DNA of 40,962 nucleotides from a virus: positions 1 through 40,962 of IMG/VR virus record IMGVR_UViG_3300042887_000614; one strand, written 5' to 3'. Made by a program: the position numbers and the translations under genes. Position 1 is the stretch's first letter; every line of letters begins with the position of its first letter. Under the pieces are notes generated by a model, which saw only the letters and a list, made by a program, of their open reading frames with translations, was not told the DNA's origin and did not search any database. Below, piece after piece: positions 37,901 through 40,962 of the stretch.

Positions 37901-40900
37901 AATGAGTTTTTCAGACATGTCCAAAACACGATCATGGGCCTTGATGCGATAACGATCGTCTTGGAAGATACGCGCTGCGTTACGCCAAGTGTTGACGTTA
38001 CCTTTCATGCGTGCAAGCTTATCCCGAATAGTCAGGGGAGCGTCTTCTTTGGGTAGGTGGTACTCGGTGTTATCCGCGCCGAGCTCAGCCTTGTGCATAG
38101 GCAGCGGCTGCTTGGGTGGCGCAGCACCCTTCTTACCTTTTGTTGCCTTGGGTGCTGTGGCAGGCAGGGCTGGTAGAAACACAGGCTCAGTTGGCTTGAC
38201 GAGGATGTCTTCAAACGCTGCTGCAACCTCCATCACGTAGTTGGTGTTGGCGTTCTTGTCCAGCTTGCCTTTGGTCAGGTAGTCGTCCCTAACCTTGAGA
38301 ATACGGGCAATGGACAGCTTAAATGCCGACCACTGAGATTTGTTCTCAGGCAGATTTTTACCAACAGCTTCTGTGTCGGCCTTGCCATAAACGCTTTCAA
38401 GCAAGCGAGTTGTGCCAGCGTCCGTAACAGACTCATCGTGCAGGTCTTGTTGCAGCTGGTCGCTGGTCAGTGCATAGGATACGAACTCAAACAGGTTCTT
38501 GTACGCCTCTGGGTGGTCAGCCTCTAAAGACGCCTTCGTTGCATTCATGATGCGCTCAAGCTGCCGAATAGCGTTGAGCTGTCCCATAGACAAAGACTTG
38601 CGATTACCGTAAAGATACTCGTTGATGACCTTGACCGTACCGGCGTGTACTACCTCGTGGATGAGCGTGTTGGAGCTCAGGCCTTCACGGGTTACAAGGA
38701 TCGTATCTGACACAGGGTCGTAGCGCGCCAAGTCGCCCTCAATCACTGAAGACTCGACAACCTTGATCTTGGTGTTGAGCTTCATGTCGTACAACGACTT
38801 GGCCACAGCCTTCAGAATCCTCTTGTACGGCGATGTCAGCGCGGTTGTCTTGACTTCGCTCAGGTACTTCAGTACCCCTTGCAGATCGTTGTTTACGACC
38901 ATCTGCACAACCGCGTTGGGCAGGGATGAGTTTGAAGGCTTGTTGCGCTCGTAGTTCTCGCGGGTCTTGCGATCGCGTTCTTGCTGAGCTTCCGACTTCT
39001 GACGTACTTCTGCCTGACGGTCAATGACGTTTTGCTTTTCGCGCTTCTCGCCTTCGCTTAGCTGACGACTATCTTCAACGAGCTTAACACCAAGCTTAGC
39101 AAAACCCATCGTCTGTTGTTGGCCAGCATTGTTGGTGATCTGGCCAAGGTAGACTTGCTTCTGGTCATCGGTCAGGTCTGCCCAGCGCGGAAATTTGACG
39201 CCAAAAATTTTGCTGTACTCAGCGCGGTTTTCTTCATACGAATTGACAATGCGGCGCTCTTGGGCAGTCATCTGCTCTTTATCACGCCCGCCTGTTTTGC
39301 CCATGTACGCTTGCAGCGCTTTGGCGGCTTTACGATGCTCAGCTTTGCCGCTACCACCAAGTTTTTTACTGGTCTGGGTAATGTTCCCGAAGTAAACGTC
39401 CTTGTAGTCAGCAGCAAACTTCTTCTCATATTCGGGCAGCAAGCGCTGCACGGGGCCGTGACTCTGCAAGGCGTCCTCAGCGGCATAGACGCGCTTGAGC
39501 GCAGCGTCCTCATCGTTTTCAGCAGCCGCATCGTACGCAGCGATGGCGGCTTCAAGTTCAGTGCTCAGCTCTTTGCGGCGCTCATTGGCCGTTTCAGCTT
39601 CCGTATTTACTTCATCACGAGTCTCGTTGTAGAGGCGCTTGTCCTCATCGCTAATTTCGTAGTTGGCCGCAGTCTCGCCCAGCGACTCGTTGTACGCCGC
39701 TACGCGCTCAGCTTCCAGTTCTTGGTCAGTCTTTTCTTCACCGGGCACAGCGTAAGGGACTTCTCCCTCATCCAAGAAATCTTTCTCAATGCTCTTGCGT
39801 GCGGGCAGCGTTCCAGTGATGCCTTGCTTGGCCAAAAACTTATTCAGCTGTTCTTTTTTCTTGGATGCGTCGCCACCGTCCATCTCGATCTGGGCAATCG
39901 CATCTCTACGCTCAGCGACCATCGCCTGCAACTCAGGGCTGAGATCAGTGATGGACTTTGGCGTTGTTACTGTAGTGGTGTCTACTGCACCGGGTTGTAC
40001 CGCTGCTCCAGTTGTAGCTGGTTGAGTAGCTGCTCCAGTAGGTACCACTCCACTGGGTTTAGTTCCAGCGGCGGTGGCGTCTGCACTGGGTTGTCCAGCC
40101 ACGCTAGTGCTTGTTCCAACTGCGGATTGGTCAGTTGCTGTAGTTGCGGCACTGGGTGCTCCTTGCCCCGCGATGTGTTGGCGGATGAATTCAATTTTGT
40201 CTTTGTTGGTCTTTACCGTTTTTGGGAACGAATCAATGCCAACTACTTTGCCAACAGCGTGGATATCGTCGCGTTTGATCCTCCCCCCTGCATCGGCTTT
40301 GGCGAACAAGTCTTCAGCGGTCTTTAATTTGCCTGCCTCTGTTTTTTGTAGCTCAGTCTGGGCAGCGAGAGTGTCATCAGAAAGTTTCGCCAGCGCCCCG
40401 GCATCACCAGCGGCGGGAGTCAATCCGGCAATCAGATCAGCGCTCAATGGAGGTGGAGGCGCTTGGGTCTGATTCGCAGCGCTGGTGGACTGCCTGCGAA
40501 GCTGATCTTCTGGAGTGGTTTCCTGCTTGGCTGCGGTGGCAAATTTCTGCGCCAAATTAGTCCGGGCACCGCCCACACCACCGGGGGCAACAGCCATACC
40601 AAACGAAGCGGCAGTGGTATCTACATATTCCTTGAGCGCTTCTGCATCGGACAGTGACAGCTTTGCACCATAGCGCTCGGCCATAGTTTGAATCAACTCG
40701 CCGGGAGTTTGCTTCGCACCTGTTACAGCAATCTGTTTAGCGACATCAAGCGCAAGGTTGTTTGTGCTCTTCGCACCAATTTTCAGTGAGTCAAGACCAA
40801 TCTTGTTGACAAAGTAGTCTGCCACGCTATGAGCAATGACAGCGGGAACAACTCGGCCAAGATCAACTTTGTCGGTGTCACCGCCAGCTTCGTCAATCGC

Positions 40901-40962
40901 ACGCCCAGTGACTTCACCCGCGCCAGAAAGACCAGCCTGAGTCACCATACCGGCGGTCATGC
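34901..40962 (-). CDS. Large virion polyvalent protein with HExxH peptidase, partial
   Basis: At least 2019 residues, open to the window edge; the first visible ATG at 40960 is unlikely to be the true start. Low-complexity Ala/Thr/Gly/Pro linkers (near 39960-40190) alternate with helical blocks. HEVVH (codons 38645-38659, NTLIHEVVHAG) is a zincin motif. A conserved part near 36650 reads YNYNFAPLNFVRDVLTNAWN, followed by a hydrophobic segment (about 35885-35945). These features fit large polyvalent proteins that phages pack in the head and eject with DNA. No virion RNA polymerase signature is seen. Confidence 0.72.
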   Translation of the reverse strand, partial: MTAGMVTQAGLSGAGEVTGRAIDEAGGDTDKVDLGRVVPAVIAHSVADYFVNKIGLDSLKIGAKSTNNLALDVAKQIAVTGAKQTPGELIQTMAERYGAKLSLSDAEALKEYVDTTAASFGMAVAPGGVGGARTNLAQKFATAAKQETTPEDQLRRQSTSAANQTQAPPPPLSADLIAGLTPAAGDAGALAKLSDDTLAAQTELQKTEAGKLKTAEDLFAKADAGGRIKRDDIHAVGKVVGIDSFPKTVKTNKDKIEFIRQHIAGQGAPSAATTATDQSAVGTSTSVAGQPSADATAAGTKPSGVVPTGAATQPATTGAAVQPGAVDTTTVTTPKSITDLSPELQAMVAERRDAIAQIEMDGGDASKKKEQLNKFLAKQGITGTLPARKSIEKDFLDEGEVPYAVPGEEKTDQELEAERVAAYNESLGETAANYEISDEDKRLYNETRDEVNTEAETANERRKELSTELEAAIAAYDAAAENDEDAALKRVYAAEDALQSHGPVQRLLPEYEKKFAADYKDVYFGNITQTSKKLGGSGKAEHRKAAKALQAYMGKTGGRDKEQMTAQERRIVNSYEENRAEYSKIFGVKFPRWADLTDDQKQVYLGQITNNAGQQQTMGFAKLGVKLVEDSRQLSEGEKREKQNVIDRQAEVRQKSEAQQERDRKTRENYERNKPSNSSLPNAVVQMVVNNDLQGVLKYLSEVKTTALTSPYKRILKAVAKSLYDMKLNTKIKVVESSVIEGDLARYDPVSDTILVTREGLSSNTLIHEVVHAGTVKVINEYLYGNRKSLSMGQLNAIRQLERIMNATKASLEADHPEAYKNLFEFVSYALTSDQLQQDLHDESVTDAGTTRLLESVYGKADTEAVGKNLPENKSQWSAFKLSIARILKVRDDYLTKGKLDKNANTNYVMEVAAAFEDILVKPTEPVFLPALPATAPKATKGKKGAAPPKQPLPMHKAELGADNTEYHLPKEDAPLTIRDKLARMKGNVNTWRNAARIFQDDRYRIKAHDRVLDMSEKLIREGKDKMNNVYEQIVLAVGDAKNFFSVYVSQPARELDSAVKAFADGAGYATKRALEELHKILEATHEPERRTVKYLLSVPLSIKEDLTHNGKKISAAKRREDIKKLLDNNVLSQAQAKQLREELDSIVFEKDANGQIVLDQDGNPKPNMKYVDPAGSSPVSANSKAKGIKRGINYASEEYNATGMNLQDGKKIRDELKNHPQAAEIQQVIDSMQQLHTATTEMNKLANYWSQPVSNRVAFYGFENYIPLKGNPKHAEVDDDIDFDSRKNGRELQDSAGAMGGRVSVSKNPILQTMTDATRASLRAGRRNLTQAIKNAITNKDANGNTTLKGYIKKTIKFEERDTVDLSDLKGETTIFHYNEDGSIDVLVVADQNLRDSIRRTYKQINPLVEFSNKWTSRIGQMHTRYNYNFAPLNFVRDVLTNAWNIGASEMGPVEAARYLKNVAFLTANGGMYKAMQVAILFPKGDTQSLRALETLSKKDPYIRDMVEYIRAGGMVSHLNGMSLQSNFEELHKKVGRSGVLTKVEDFNQFVDVWTNMFELASRASAYTVAKNNFMRDGMSEAEARTKATVFTKNLANFEQVGEWGKYMGALYMFFRPAATGAVRAIEAVAPAFISDEKATSRLPPEIASDPAAKKKYLETFDKQRSNARLMSFSLFSLGALAYTLAYMTADDDELERNAVATDNMEQWTRFARFHVPRGISEAMGLKDPLIFQVPWGFGLGAFAAAGAQLAGVAGGSHKITDALSNITTSIMLDSFVPIPVSRINPIESPDKWLLDSIAPSFFRPMLEFVMNTNGLGREINSTAQRRLGDAYTGGDHIPEMWKDASRYMHNATDGFIDVSPNSLYFMSNSYVDGIGRIAESMYGITDLAQDRKDFNLKTDLPLFGSFFGSRSSVDAREFARVEKEIKHMEKTINSFKTDPVRYAEYTAKYPMEEAAVDTYNKMVNQQLNPLRAEDKAIRLNRDFSPMIRKQLLETNKYQADLVKRQMIEIFKAYDIKP

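Noticed and set aside
39116-40327. Plus-strand open frame of 403 codons
   Set aside because: Antisense to the giant polyvalent gene, whose codon pattern and long frame are clearly real; this frame is Cys/Ser-rich in its second half and lacks a ribosome site.

Overview
This window is part of the genome of a tailed double-stranded DNA bacteriophage (Caudoviricetes). It carries a terminase pair, portal, scaffold and HK97-fold-type capsid genes, a family A DNA polymerase, a primase-helicase and dozens of tightly packed small phage genes with ATGA/GTGA/TTGA stop-start overlaps. No integrase, tRNA, rRNA, CRISPR array or insertion sequence was seen. Promoters look like bacterial sigma-70 sites (TTGACT, 17 bp, TATACT), so early transcription probably uses host RNA polymerase. 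The host cannot be named from the sequence alone, and neither the tail genes nor the tail type are visible here.

Layout. (1) Positions 1-9712, minus strand: the virion assembly module, read right to left: small terminase, large terminase, 841-aa portal, a 67-aa protein, a GroES-like co-chaperonin, scaffold, a 149-aa protein, a 283-aa structural protein, major capsid protein, a 231-aa structural protein and a truncated structural gene at the edge. A bidirectional terminator follows the capsid gene. (2) 9713-10158: divergent intergenic region with clustered G-runs and hairpins. (3) 10159-12956, plus: four small genes. Two are highly conserved paralogues, each in its own promoter-gene-terminator unit separated by copies of an intergenic repeat. 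A 600-bp region rich in TAGAACA repeats next to an AT-rich tract then forms a candidate replication origin. (4) 12957-15885: a small HTH-like protein, then a palindrome-overlapped promoter driving about nine small unknown genes. (5) 15886-19551: a second copy of the same promoter and leader drives an operon of a DUF3150-like protein, a MoxR-type AAA+ ATPase, a 42-aa membrane peptide and a zinc metallopeptidase-VWA protein. (6) 19541-24393: unknown small genes, a VRR-NUC nuclease and an HTH-DUF3310 fusion. (7) 24468-34904: the replication and recombination module: NrdR-like zinc ribbon, DNA polymerase A, RecB/Cas4-like nuclease, HNH-like protein, SNF2-type helicase, a putative ssDNA-binding protein, an HTH regulator and a PrimPol-DUF927 helicase. 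(8) 34901-40962, minus: a very large virion polyvalent protein with an HExxH peptidase motif, running off the right edge.

Together, a rightward early/middle region (regulators, replication, nucleases) faces a leftward late region (packaging, capsid, ejected protein). The parts least explained by known phage biology are the AAA+/VWA-peptidase operon with its own duplicated promoter-leader, the paralogous pair with near-saturated synonymous change, and a hairpin leader element (CCACG...CGTGG) repeated across the early region.
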